From Lepas anatifera (taxonomy: Eukaryota; Arthropoda; Thecostraca; Lepadidae): a stretch of DNA of 64,000 bases. Location of the stretch: the NCBI GenBank assembly GCA_034440635.1, contig JAOTON010001027.1:1576001-1640000 (forward strand), in the 5' to 3' direction. Positions within the stretch are counted from its first letter, which is position 1. Each line of letters starts with the position of its first letter. The notes beneath the pieces are model-generated. The model had not been told where the DNA came from and ran no database searches. It saw only the letters and a list, made by a program, of their open reading frames with translations. This document shows positions 22,590 to 34,363 of the stretch, piece after piece. The translations under genes were made by a program, and so were the position numbers.

Positions 22590-22985
22590 TTTAGTATATC
22601 TGGAATTTTTTGGTGCGCTGTGGTGCTGCTGAGATGGTTCAATTTAGCACTTTCCGCCTCAGAAGAGCTATTTTTAAGCTAGAAATCTGGGTGCTATTCA
22701 CACTTTTCTAGGCTGCTAAAAAACTAGCTTCGTGCTAGTTTTTTTACAGCTCCCTCTCGCTGCTAATTGGATTAGCATCCTAGTGCTGCTAAAATTTCAG
22801 CACTTCAGGTGATAAATTCGTAATATTAGCACCATGGTAACGAAAAACAGGGTGGTGCTAAATCGATAAATTAGCACCAAAAACATTTAGCACCTCGAAA
22901 ATTGGCTTAAAACTAGCAGTGAAAATCGGTAGTTTTTTGCTGTCTGATTAGCACCTTCTGGATGCTCAACTTTTTTTACAGTGTA
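22590..22985. mobile_element. Repeat family H, copy 2
   Basis: About 0.4 kb full of TAGCAC/GTGCTA words, ending TGCTCAACTTTTTTTACAGTG, the reverse of the start of copy 1. The left border is approximate. Confidence 0.6.
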
Positions 22986-22987
22986 CT

Positions 22988-23805
22988 CGTCGGACGAGTT
23001 ATAGCCAGTGTGAAGTAATGAGAGCGCTGCCGAAGTAAAACCAGATTATATACCAGAAGAGGGAAGCACGTGCTGCTTTGTTCCATGTTGGATGGTGAAA
23101 AGGCACTAAACCTAGTTTGGGACTCAAAACATTTCCGATGTTTTAAAGGGAATGTGGCAACTTCATAACGTGATTTTAACTGGGATAGACAAGTTGTAAA
23201 ACAAGTCGGAAAACCCGGTACTCAATATTATATCATTTGTCTTGGAACTCGAGATTTCCGTAGAAAAAAGCTAAAACCTACCTGCAATCTACCCCTCATG
23301 TACCCTTAGCAGCAGGCCACAGTTGTCATGGCTGTTGGTGTGACGACGTATGCTGACGTCACGATGAGCATCAGCCAATCGAAGCTCTTGAAGCGTTTCG
23401 AGTATGGTTGCGGTTGTCAGATCATGACATCATCCACAGGCAGATATTTATTTCTTTTCCTAGAGGAGTATTTTAAAAATCAAAATATTGGGCTTATTGT
23501 ACATTTTTCAGGGAATTCATGAGTGGTTTCATTATTTTCGGCTAAAAGAACGCCCAATGACACTAAATTCCAGGATTCAACCAAGGTGCCACATTCCCTT
23601 TAACGCATTTCTGCTTTCATACGTTATAACACGATATTTAAAATTCTATGGTGAAACCCAAAAGTTACAGGCAACGGATTTTTTTGTCTAAAGAGGGTAA
23701 TCTTAATCGATCCACCATAATAACGTGGATTTTCGAAAACCATTGGGGGCGCCCAAATCCGAAAACTGTCAACTACGACAGCGTTTAGAGAACCATTTTA
23801 TCATA
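22988..23805 (+). repeat. Dispersed repeat family I, copy 1 (split by MITE D copy 3)
   Basis: It matches 28637-28980 in reverse on both sides of the MITE (GTTGGATGGTGAAAAGGCAC before; CGTGGATTTTCGAAAACCATT and ACGACAGCGTT after). Relative to copy 2 it has an extra GGGGGCGCCCAAATCC near its end. Confidence 0.75.
23143..23603 (-). mobile_element. TTAA-flanked MITE, family D, copy 3 (inserted into repeat I)
   Basis: The element is 461 bp with TTAA on each side. It interrupts repeat I: the uninterrupted homologue at 28811-28819 (minus reading GATGTTTTAGTGCATTTC) corresponds to GATGTTTTAA, insert, TTAACGCATTTC here. This gives a filled-site/empty-site pair within the window and supports TTAA as the duplicated target. 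Confidence 0.9.
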
Positions 23806-24313
23806 AACACTGCACAATACGCTCCTTTAATTACATGAAACTATGCTGCCCTGCCTAATATGAAAAATAAGAAGTACTCCTACATCCAGAGATAGAAACT
23901 TATACCCCAGCCCTGTAGGTAATTTCAAAGTTTCATTTGGCTAGACACTGAGCATATACCTAGGAAACATACACCTAAAGCATAATATATATTGCAAAAA
24001 TATAGGATAAATGACAGTGGAGGAATTATATATCAACCAGTCAGTTATAGCTTCCACCCAGCGGGAAGACTCGTCTAGTGGTATGGGCGCCAATAGCCAA
24101 AGTAGCTGCAGCATCTAAACACTGTAATTATTATGATAATGAGATTCCTGGTCATTTTAATGTCAGCGCCAGAGAGTTTACCTAATCGTACGAGACAAAC
24201 TGCGATGTGGCCCCTACCGGCTGTTTCACAAATATTATTCCTCCATATATGGTCCGAGAATTGTTTCCAATACATTTGGATGGATATTTTCTATGAGCCG
24301 TCATGATCTAAAC

Positions 24314-24658
24314 CACCGGCAGACGCAGACCCGAGTTTTTTTTGGGGGCCAAACCCGAGGCTGCCTTTCCTCCGGGGGGGGGGGATGGGAGCGAAAAAAT
24401 GTTTGCTGTACAGACCTAGTGTAAACACCTTTTTCAGTGCTCGACAGACCTAGTATAAGCAGCCTCTCCGGGGGGGAGGGGGAGGACATCGATCGCTCCC
24501 GGGGGGGTGGGAGCGAAGATTTTTTTGCTCTACAGACCTAGTGTAAACACCTTTTTTCGAAAAATTTCCGGCGTTTGGGGGGTGCAAAAGATAGTTTGGC
24601 CCCCCTCCAGCGCTTTGGGGGGCCATGGCCGGAATGGCCTCCCCTGCGTCCGCCAATG
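24314..24658 (-). mobile_element. hAT-type MITE, family C, copy 2
   Basis: A 345-bp element with a perfect 8-bp duplication ATCTAAAC (24306-24313 and 24659-24666). Ends CACCGGCAGACGCAG and CTGCGTCCGCCAATG. The internal segment with GACCTAGTGTAAACACC is duplicated within this copy. Confidence 0.92.
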
Positions 24659-25316
24659 ATCTAAACAAGGGTAGGTGGTAGAAGCAAACGCATTATTACT
24701 TGAAACACAGACCTTCATACCTGACACAGAGCTGCTTTCTGTTTTATTGCTGCATATTTTGTTATTATGTGACTCTTAGATGCTATCATTTAACCCTGTG
24801 AATCAATAAAAGCCAAATAACTGTATTTGCAAAATATCAAAATATGCTCACCAAATATATTTATATGTATTCCTAACAATCCTTACGGCACACGGTTGAT
24901 TCATGGGATTGTTTTTCAGCTGCAGGTGGGAACAGTATAGGTGCAATAAAAATCCGGTGTTTTATATTGGGAGCGATGCCATCCTGGATTTTGATTTGTA
25001 CTTGATTATTTGTACAATGAGTGGTCTGGTCGTGGAACCAGGTTCTCATTTTACATTTTTGGTAACACTATTGCATCTCGATAAAAAGTATAGTAGGCCC
25101 TCGGACTGCCACGTCATGGCGTTATGATCAGCCGGCAGAAACACAAGGGAAGAGGCGCTGCTTACCAATATTGGACAGTAAGTAATATGCCAATGCATAA
25201 AAATATTTACAAATTTGTAGCAATGTTTGAAAACACCTTGCACCACAGAACAAAGGTTCTCATGATGCAGTGCCTTTTGTTGATTTCAAATACTTTTTCA
25301 ATGTGTGAACGAATTG

Positions 25317-25594
25317 CATTGGCGGACGCAGGGGGGCATTCCGGCCATGCCCCCCAAAGCGTTGGAGGGGTGGCATATTATCTTTTGGCCCCCAAACGCC
25401 GGATACATTTTTAAAAAAAGTGTTTACACTAGGTCTATAGAGCAAAACAAATCTTCGCCTCCCCCCAGGAGAGCGATCATGTACTTGGAGGTAGCTTATA
25501 CTAGGTCTGTCGAGCTCCCAAATTGCACGTCCCCCCAGGAGGAGAGGCAGACATGGGTTTGGCCCCCCCCAACTCGGGTCTGCGTCCGCCCCTG
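25317..25594 (+). mobile_element. hAT-type MITE, family C, copy 3
   Basis: A 278-bp element, ends CATTGGCGGACGCAGG and CTGCGTCCGCCCCTG, flanked by ACGAATTG (25309-25316) and AAGAATTG (25595-25602), 7 of 8 identical. Opposite orientation to copies 1 and 2. Confidence 0.9.
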
Positions 25595-25680
25595 AAGAAT
25601 TGTGTAGTGAAAAATATGCACGTAATTCAGCTTTTGTTAATACATTCTACTTTGCTGCATTTTATGGACTGCATCACTGC

Positions 25681-26810
25681 TTAACCCACGCCCCGGTGGG
25701 CCTCCGAGCCACCTTCGCCCTGGTGGGCCTCCGAGCCTCCTTCGCCCTGGTGGGAGATGTTTGAACAACCCCCATTGAACTTGGCCCCTATGCGGAATAG
25801 CGAAAAAAAACACGAAGGCTGGTGAATAGCTGATTCAAATTCATGAAGAAACTACATGAGTCACTTTTTGTCTCAGGGCAATATTGAGGTCATGACAGGT
25901 CAAAGAAACTGACATTTTGGGCAAAGTTTTTGAACTCTAGAATCTAACAGGGTTGAGTTAGAATCATTTTGTAGGCACCATTCACTTCCTCTTGTTACAG
26001 CAAATCGAGTGATGTATAATATGACTATACTAGGTCAAAACACAAAAATGATCTGACCTCAGGTCAGGTCAAGGTCACTTTTGACCAAGTCGATATGCAT
26101 ATCAATCGACTCAAAATAGCAATCTAAACGCAATTATATAAAAATACTGTATCGTCATTTCATGCTAAGTTATTGACCCAAGTCTGAAAACTGCTTAAGT
26201 GGCCCCAGATGACCTCGCAGAGGTCAGAGGTCACAAATTCTAGCATGAGACTAAAAAGGGGCCCAGGATACTTCGATTTTGCGAATATGAAGGTATTCTA
26301 AGCTGCATCTACACAAATACAGTCGAATTTCTGTTTTCCGCATGTATTTCCAATGGAGAGGCCATGGTCCATACTTGACCTTAGGTCATCGATATGAAAA
26401 ATCCCGGAACAGATTTTGTAGAACTTGGTGGGGCCATTATGTGTTATAAGTTTCAATTAGATAGATTCACTCATTTATTACTTATCTCACCTTAAACATT
26501 TTTGGAGGTGAGGTCACTTGACCTGGACTGGTGACCTGACCTGAGTTGACGCAACCTTAAAAATTTGGGCTAAGTTGCGGAATTGATCAAGGATAAAATC
26601 TGCAAAGTACGGCGGCGCTTCGCGCCGCCGATTTTTGTACCCTCGGAAAAATTCGAGGGGTATTAAAAATTTAGGGCTTACAGACCAACTGCCGGTTTGG
26701 GTGTTTCTTGTTGAGGGTGCGCTTGCCTTGTTGCCGCCGCTTGAACGTGGCTGAATGCCCCCCAAAATTCGAGGGGGTATTTAAATATCCCCCACCGGGG
26801 TGAGGGTTAA
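25681..26810 (+). mobile_element. TTAA-flanked AGGTCA-rich element, family J
   Basis: A 1130-bp element from TTAA (25681-25684) with CCCACGCCCCGGTGGG to CCCACCGGGGTGAGGG before TTAA (26807-26810). The interior has AGGTCACTTGACCT (26511-26524), two receptor half-sites in inverted orientation spaced by 2, and a perfect 9-bp hairpin at 26610-26630. The right half is homologous to families E and F. Confidence 0.82.
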
Positions 26811-26871
26811 GTATGAAGCATGCAATAAGTTTTCTTGCAGGTATGTACACTCATTGCGAGTTGTCCCTAAT

Positions 26872-27252
26872 CAGTGGCGGACCCAGGAGGGGCCAAAAAG
26901 GTATTTTGCCCCTCCAAACGGAAAAACTCAGGACCAAACTATGTTTTTGACCCCCAAGGCTGTCGACCTCCTTTTTGCCCCGACTCCCTTTTAGTTTATA
27001 AGCAACGTTTTGCGCTTCAACTCTCAACTTCAAACAGAACCAGTCAACTTCAATGTAAACATTGGGCCTTGGATAGAAAAAAACAAGCAACTTGTGGCCA
27101 CATGTATGACCCCGCGACGTTTTTTTGCTTATGGACTCTTGAGCTTACCCCCAAAACCTACCGCCTAGTTAAATTGTGACATACTCTCACTGCGTGACGT
27201 TTTTTATCGACTTTGGCTTGGCCCCCAAACTTACCGGCTAGATCCGCCACTG
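26872..27252. mobile_element. MITE with CAGTGGCGGA ends (family N, hAT-like)
   Basis: A 381-bp element with inverted ends CAGTGGCGGACCCAG and CTAGATCCGCCACTG. Flanks TCCCTAAT and TCCATTAC agree at only 5 of 8 positions, so the duplication is decayed or not real. No coding capacity. Confidence 0.7.
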
Positions 27253-27953
27253 TCCATTACGTCTGAGGATTTCCGTTGCTTGGTAAAATGTCAAGTTGTA
27301 GGTCAGACGCAGAATGTCCTTATAATACTGTAATATGTATTTGTTGAAAATGTCCTATTCTTTAAGCACTTTATTAGGAATTGGCTGCACTTGGCTGGGG
27401 GTGCCCAAACCACCATTGGGGGTGCCAAGTTCATCATTGGGTGTGCCGGAGCACCCCCAAAGAGACATGAATCCACACCCCTGATTTCATATATCTCTTG
27501 ACTTGCCAGTCAGTGCGAATTTTAAGCGCTTTTTACTGTTTTACACCCATCTGCTATTTTATACCTTTTTACTTTCTGTTTTGTACCTTTTTCTGGTCTG
27601 TAAATCTGCAAATGACGACGTTGCCTCAGCGTGGCTGAGTTTGTGTCCTTTTACTCGTGTTTTATACTTTATTGTTGCTATGTGCGGATAATGGGATAGA
27701 TATGCCATGATGGGTCTGCCGTCTAGTCTGTTCGTCAAAATTTCCCCTAATTTAGTCAACTGGGGATACATTTTGGAGGTATTAAGGAGCCAGAATCCAA
27801 CGATTTTTGTATTTTAGAAGTGATATTTTCTTGCCAGGCAGGAGGTGACAAATAACCTGGCCCCTTCCTTTTTGCCGGTGACGACGCTCACTTCTGGTAT
27901 AAGCATTCTGGCTTTTTTATTTTAGTCCCATATTTTGATCACCAAGGCTGTAA

Positions 27954-28031
27954 TTTCTGACTGTGGTTTATATTCTCTGACTGTGGTTTACATTTTCTGA
28001 CTGTGGTTTATATTTTCTGACTGTGGTTTAA
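27954..28031. repeat. Tandem repeat, 20-bp unit, about 3.8 copies
   Basis: Units of TTTCTGACTGTGGTTTATAT with one or two changes each. Confidence 0.85.
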
Positions 28032-28636
28032 AATAATTCAGCCAAACACTTTAAAGCTGCTGATATTATTATATTACCAGGACACAACAGTTACAAATGT
28101 ACGACGCTTAAGTTAGCGGCACAGTCTTCGGAACATTTGCTATTTTCTACAATCCAATCTGATGAAAGACAACTGAAAAGCAAAGAATATAAGCCACAGA
28201 AGCGGAATAGGAAGAGCAATAACAAAACATTGATGTTACTTCATTTTTCCGCGTAGCGTTTCTTCCTAACAGTTAAAGCTTGCAGTAGCACGGGCATTAC
28301 CATCATCTGCCTTCAGGTCTGAAAGAGAAGACGCTAGGACACTGTGGGGTGGTGGTGGATGAGGAGTGTAGCTCCAGACCTTCCACACACGAGGTGTATG
28401 CTTAGGCATATGTAGTTTCCTAGATATATGCTTAGTGCCCCAAAAAAAATCACACTCCTACAAGCACAAGCCTGGAGTGTGGATTTTTATCCCCGGATGT
28501 GGGGTGCCCAGTCACTTAATATTTTTTTCATATTAAGCAATGCAACCTGGTTTCATATGCTTAAGGGGGCTGTAGTGTACAGTGTTTATATGATCTATAT
28601 ATGATTATATGATTATATGATTTATATACAGTGTTT

Positions 28637-28980
28637 AATGATTTTTTTAACGCTGTCGTATTTGACAGTTAATGGTTTTTGAAAATCCACGCTGGTATGA
28701 TGGATCCATTAAGTGTGGCCTCCTTAGACAACAACATTTTGTCGCCTATGGCTTTCGAGTTTCTCCATAGCTATTTAGTTTAAATGGTATGGCATCAGAA
28801 AAGTGAAATGCACTAAAACATCGACAATTTTTCGAGTCCCGAATTTGGGTTTTGTGCCTTTTCACCATCCAACACCGAGCAAACCATGACGTGCTTACCT
28901 CTTCTGGTGTATTATCTGGTTGTGCATACTTCGGCAGCGCTCTCTATTAGTCCTCACTCTCTCTAACTCATCCGACGGCT
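28637..28980 (-). repeat. Dispersed repeat family I, copy 2 (uninterrupted)
   Basis: The inverted homologue of 22988-23805, lacking the MITE; it gives the empty target site at 28811-28819. AT-rich simple sequence lies just to its left (28583-28630). Confidence 0.75.
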
Positions 28981-30071
28981 AAGTTTTAGTTTTATGTACA
29001 CGTCTCTCTCCTCCTTCCCCCGATTACTTTCGGGTCGCGCTTCACTCCTATCCATTCAGCAGAAACCCATCTCAAGACATTCCTGACTTCAGCGAACTCG
29101 GCCGTCGGCTAGCCTTTGCTGACTGCAGCCATCTCACCTGTACCGAAGAGCCGCCTGGGATCGTGGAGCAAATAATCAAGCCAATAAAGCGCAAAGCAGA
29201 GGTGCAGAAACTTGCCAACTCGGCTACTGGAGTTTGTGACACATTTATGATAGTCGAGGTGCATAAGTGTGACAAAATAGCGATCGTGACAGTATGGTTC
29301 AAAATCAAACCACGATTTTTGAAATACAGAATGAAGCGTGTAGCGAATATTTTAATTTAGCAACTCTGTCCTTCAATTGCACAGCGTACCATCAGCGATA
29401 CAATATTGGTACTGTGTTCAGTTTCTACTAAAACGAGAGACCCTCGCTGCAGAAAACCCGGAAACCGCTGTCACAGTTGCCAGATTTTAACATGCAGCCC
29501 AATGGTGCCGATTGTTAGTAGTTGCCAGAAAGTTGCCGCCTAGATGCCCGAAATGTGACAGTCAATTTTTTCGAGAAATACATGATTATGGGCATATTTA
29601 AGGCATTAAAGATAACGCAGATACGTTATCAAGTACTTTTTTGTCCATTTTGTCAGGTTAAATAATATTTAAAGTTTGAGTATCTTCGATTTAGCGGTCC
29701 CTATTTCTTTGAATTTAGTATCAAGTACGCCTAAAAGCTACTAGGAAAAGTACTAAATGAGTGAAAGAAATAAACATAGCTGGGCAGCAATTCTACCTAA
29801 ACTACGCAACAGCGACAAGACAAGTTCGCAATGTTTGTGTGATGTAGAGCCTGCCAAAAAAATTTGAACAAGTGGGAAGCTACTTCTGTTGAGGGCATAT
29901 TTATTAGGTATATCTGAGATAAGTGCAGGCTAAAACTAGCTGGAATAAATAGTGCTGCCCATGGCTAATCTAAGATGAATGTAGGCTACTTTGATTCTGA
30001 TGCACTTTCACATATCAAACTTGGTTTTTCATTCCTTAGCTTGCTTGTGCCTTACCTTATTTGTGCCCTAG
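28981..30071 (+). other. Open stretch of about 125 codons without a supported start
   Basis: A plus-strand frame from about 28983 to 29358 lacks stops and reads CSHLTCTEEPPGIVEQ then IIKPIKRKAEVQKLANSATG in its middle. A minus-strand frame overlaps it. No splice sites or family support; it could be chance or an exon of the same hypothetical gene as 30072-30155. Confidence 0.2.
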
Positions 30072-30155
30072 ATCAAGATTGGTGAGGTAGATTTGGAGCT
30101 GGAGGAAGTTGGGAGAGTTGGCGCCAGCAGCAGACTGGCATCAACAGTAATTCAG
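30072..30155 (+). CDS. Candidate internal exon of an unidentified plus-strand gene
   Basis: Eighty-four bases are bounded by a pyrimidine-rich CCTTATTTGTGCCCTAG acceptor and a CAG|GTGAGA donor. Only one frame is open: IKIGEVDLELEEVG then RVGASSRLASTVIQ (28 codons). The length is a multiple of three and the composition is protein-like, unlike the surrounding AT-rich DNA. No partner exon was found and I do not recognise the product. It could be a chance arrangement. Confidence 0.35.
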
Positions 30156-31274
30156 GTGAGATTTCATGATCAAATTATCATGTCAATATTGTACAGATAG
30201 CAAATGTGTGCCAATGCAGTCCTCCACAAAGTGTTAAACACACACTGGAGAGGGGCCTGGCACTAACGTGCACTAGAGGGGGGCCTAGTAGACCCCCTTC
30301 TCATCTCAGAAAATCACAGAAAATCTCAGAAAGAAAGAGACTTTGAAAAACGCTGGTTGGGGGTGTGTTGCTTACTACCAGTGGTAGTAAGCAACACACA
30401 GGACCTGAACTGCCTGGAGTTAAAGCAGGATTTTGACTTATACACTGGATCTTTCTTTGGTATGAGACTTCCAATACCTCTGTACCTATTAGGCCAATAG
30501 GCATAATTTTACATCTATGCAGGGTAGTTGCCTGAGAGTTTTTACTGCAAGAAGGAACGACCAGGCAGGTGATAATCAGCTGTTGGGGGAAAATTTTAAG
30601 CATTTGATCTGGCTTTAAAAATGCTACCTAAGGTCCACTTTACCAACACATTTTAGGTAGATCCAAATCCTATGTTGACATTGACATTTTTGTCCCTTTT
30701 GTTGGTATGTGAGATGGAAGTTCAGTGGGGGTGGGGGGGAAGCTGTGATCAGGGTTCCCAATTGTGTGTAGGTGTACGCTCCCATTTACAGATTAGTTCC
30801 CAATTATAATTTTCATGATAATTGCCACATTTAATCATGGGGAAATGTACCATAATTGGAAACACTCCTTCCAAAAATGGAAACTTCTTCAAAAAGAGAA
30901 ATGCATGTCATTGGGGGAAATTGCAGTCAGAGTTGCCAATAATAGTTATGATCCCAATACTGAAAACAATGATCCATAATTGGAAATTTTCCTTCCAAAA
31001 CATAAACATGATCTAAAAATGAAAACACAGTTTACTACTTTCATGCGGTAATGGCTTGGTGCTTGAACCTTGTCCGTTGCAAAAAGTAAGAGAGGGTAGA
31101 TGACATTCAGCATATTGGAAACAGTATTCAAGTATAAAATTATCATTTCCAGCTTTGTGTGACAGAGGAGGCATACATCGCATTGAGTTTGTGACAGCCA
31201 GTATACTTTCTGCACCTCTGGCGCAAAGTATGACTGATAATTGTTGAAAAAGGTAATGTTAATACATCCCGTGG
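30156..31274. other. No recognisable gene
   Basis: A short palindrome GCTTACTACCAGTGGTAGTAAGC lies near 30371-30393. Runs such as CATAATTGGAAAC recur between 30830 and 31010 (low-copy local repeat). Confidence 0.4.
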
Positions 31275-31456
31275 CTTATGGTTTAATCTCTATCATTTTC
31301 ATGGATAAATTTCTGCTGGATTTCTCACAATACACGTGAACGCACCTCCACCAATCAGCAGCCGCCATCCGTTGGTTGCCATTTGCCTGCGGGGCACAGA
31401 GGTGAATAAGTCACGCCGGGCACTGCTATCGCCGAGTTCGAGCCTCGGTGGGATTT
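31275..31456 (+). repeat. tRNA-like dispersed repeat, family G, copy 2
   Basis: A box A-like GGGCACAGAGGTGAATAAG is followed by CCGAGTTCGAGCCTCGG, a perfect 5-bp T-stem and 7-base loop, then TTTTTT as a possible Pol III stop. The 5' acceptor strand does not pair with the 3' side, so I call it a SINE-like repeat and not a tRNA gene. CCAAT and other conserved sequence lies upstream. Confidence 0.65.
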
Positions 31457-32209
31457 TTTAATTGACACACTTACTATTGACACTACAACACACACGGTAC
31501 GTGTGACATACACGCCTACCTGACATTTTATGAAACTCGAGAAGTTTAACATGCTAAAATGCTTATTTGGGGCGTAGGGATAAGTAAGCCTGACCGTATC
31601 ACAAGGAGGTTCCAAAGAAAATCACAGAATTCACGAGGCAAATTAACTAAGGTCTGCTTATATTGATGACATGAACATCACTGTATTCTTTAGCATGGGC
31701 ACATACCTATCACATCCTTTCGATGCTGCCGTCACCGGCCTCCAGAAAGCCAGAAGTCACTGTGCCCGGCCCTCTGACCGTGATTGTCTGATCTTCTATG
31801 TTTAGGCCTAAAATTCGTTTGTATGCTAAATGCTCCGATATTAATCTCCTGGGGGACGTCGGGTTCTTCTTATTGCTCATTATTATCATCATTTATCATT
31901 AGTCTTGTACAGCTCTAAGATCAAGACATTCAACACTCAGCTTTCGAATTATACCTAATTTGATGGAACTGAGGCAGTAGGTGAACTCACAAGCCGTGTC
32001 AAGCATGGAAAATGGTGAATCCTGGCAGAGGAAACGCTGTTTTTGGTAGGTGTAGATTTATCTGCCCAAAATTTCCCTAATGACCGATATGATACAGCAC
32101 ACTGAATATTTTGGCACAAGGATGGGAGAGGACACTAATAAAACATCAAGCTAAGTTGAATAAATTATTCCCGGCGCACACAGATTTTGAACGGCTAAGT
32201 CTTTGAATA

Positions 32210-32625
32210 TTTTCTCTGAACATTTTTGAGGTCAAGGTCATTCAAGGTCACTCTATAACGTAACACAATGACATATCCCCAATAATGTACAACATAACTG
32301 GTACTGTAGCAGTCTTTGGGCCGAAATGAGGTTTTGACCTTGAAAAAGACCTTTGACCTTGACCCGTAACCTTGACCTTGACACTGAGTAGCCTTAACTA
32401 TGAAGTCATAGGATAACATACGTCATACTGAATAATGCCATCTGACTGGAGCACTGGGGTTAATGACCTAGACCTGTCACCTTCGACCTTGATCGGAACC
32501 CTCATGTGGGGTGACCTTGGTATATAACCCTTTTATATGGCATTATTGCGTCACCACTCGGTGTACATACAGTGCAGGCGAACTAGTGCAGCCACGCGAT
32601 TGCGATGGTCTCAAAATATAGATCT
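32210..32625 (-). repeat. Dispersed repeat family L, copy 2 (AGGTCA-rich)
   Basis: An inverted match to 12163-12600. It contains AGGTCAAGGTCA (32229-32240) and TTCAAGGTCA (32241-32250), direct half-sites with extended monomer context. Confidence 0.65.
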
Positions 32626-33424
32626 GACCTTGAAAACCTATAAGTCACAAAATTATTGACCAATTTTCAAAATTCTTTCATTAACGGAAGCGCCTATAAA
32701 TGCTCTCAAACGTGGCAAAGTAACGTTTTCCGGTAGCGAACGGTTCTGCGGACACCTTGGAAAATAGGTGGGGGGGCACTTTAGGGACCCTCCACTACGC
32801 GTGTTGATACACGTTTACCTTTAGACGTCAATGCTCAATTATCCCTAGGCCCAATCCATCGGATAATATTAGTTAGTTTGATTAACCATTGATAAACCAT
32901 TTTCTCTTGCCTGTACCTCTGTCCCAACGTTTAGCACCAAATGAGTATACATCTGGCTGCAGGAAAGCCTGATCAATAATTATTTACCTACTCCAAAGTA
33001 CCAACACTTCGTACCTACCCCCACAACTCTCACGACTAGTTCATCTGATTAATCCTTTTAAGCCCTTCTCCCAGCGTGAACCTCTGGCCCAACGTTAAGC
33101 GTCGAATGGGTATACGTCTGACTGCAGAAGTATCAATAATTACGTAACTACTAAAAATACGAACCTTTCAACTCAATCCATCTCTTCTGACTAGCTAACC
33201 TGATCTTGGGACCGGAAACCAAGGACCCTCATCTTATTTAGAGATTTTGAATAAAGGAGGCTTTTTCGTCTTTTAATAGGGCATCTGCACAGTTAGCAGC
33301 AAAAGGCTTTACCAGTGGACACCCAGGCGCTGCAGCCACATCCAGGGACCTTACGTCAACGGCATGATGTCCTTGCGGCACGTAGGGACTCCCTGTGGTA
33401 ACAACCAGGGTCATCACATTGCAA

Positions 33425-33985
33425 TCAGCGTCCCTCTGTGGTCCGCCGTGGCCCTGTACAGCGGCAGGCGGCCCCGCCATGGCGTGGAACCCCTATAACG
33501 GCCGCAACCAGGGCATCAGCGTGGTCCCTGGTACACTCCGGGGCTGACTCTCCTTCAGTCTGGGGAAGGTTGGCGTAACTAAAAATACCCTTACTTAAAG
33601 GTACGTTCAAGAGGGATTCCTTCACGACTGAGTGACGTCCCACAGGCGTGAAGGGACTTTCTACCACTGGATCTACTGAAAATATTCCAAATTTTGTCAT
33701 GGTCGCTTGCAGATACGAGAGAAGACAAATAATGCGTTTGTGTACCGAACGTAGAAATAAAACATTTTGTTTTGGAATATGTTTGTCTTTTTTGGAATAT
33801 TCTGGATTATGTTTATACACCCTTGATACAGCTTGGGTGGGTGGGCGTGTGACGTCACACCACTTGTAGGGGAGCTGTAGGGGAGCTAGCCATAGAGCTG
33901 AGCATCTTGTAGGGGAGCTGGGCATAACCACCTTGTCGCCTTTAGTCTCGCCAGTGTTTCGACTGCGCCAGTGCGACAGCGGCAC
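33425..33985 (-). other. Longest ATG-initiated frame of the window, probably not a gene
   Basis: 186 codons on the same strand as Gasp and 0.3 kb downstream of its stop codon. No recognisable domain, signal peptide or repeat. It most likely falls in the 3' UTR or intergenic DNA. Its GC-rich C-terminal quarter (plus-strand 33300-33540) contains imperfect short repeats. Confidence 0.15.
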
Positions 33986-34308
33986 TGCTCAACCTCACCG
34001 ACATCAACACTAGTAATCATGTGTATTCCCGCATGGGGTGATTCAGGTAGAAGCCCATGATCATGCCACAAGTACACACACCTGACATTGGATCGCACAC
34101 AGAACCGAACATTGCCATCTATAAAGCAAAACTCATCAATGGTCCCAGGCTTCACAGCTCGACAGGCTGTGAACTAAGAACCATCCCACACGTTAACGTG
34201 TTGCACAACACTCAGAGTCCGTCGATACACAACTGGGCAGCACGCGGACTAGAAGGGCACTCTGGCGAGGGAGAGGGCGAGGGCGCCACCGGCGGCGGGT
34301 CCGCAGCT

Positions 34309-34363
34309 CTAGAAGCCTTGGGCACGCAGAGCGTTGATGTCGACGTCTCCGTAGTAGTCTTCA
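34309..34363 (-). CDS. Gasp: Gasp exon 5: conserved C-terminal tail and stop
   Basis: After the acceptor TTTGTGATTTCAG (ending at 34364), a single T completes Cys219 and the frame continues as EDYYGDVDINALRAQGF, then TAG at 34311-34309. EDYYGD followed by acidic/hydrophobic residues is the conserved C-terminus of Gasp/obstructor proteins, so this 55-base exon can be placed although it is far too short to stand out on its own. The polyadenylation site could not be fixed; an ATTAAA-like hexamer on the minus strand lies near 33273-33278, about 1 kb downstream. Confidence 0.92.

Noticed and set aside
31385..31456. Possible functional tRNA gene (good T-arm and T6 terminator)
   Set aside because: The acceptor strands do not pair and a diverged second copy exists at 18.6-18.8 kb, so it is treated as a tRNA-like repeat.
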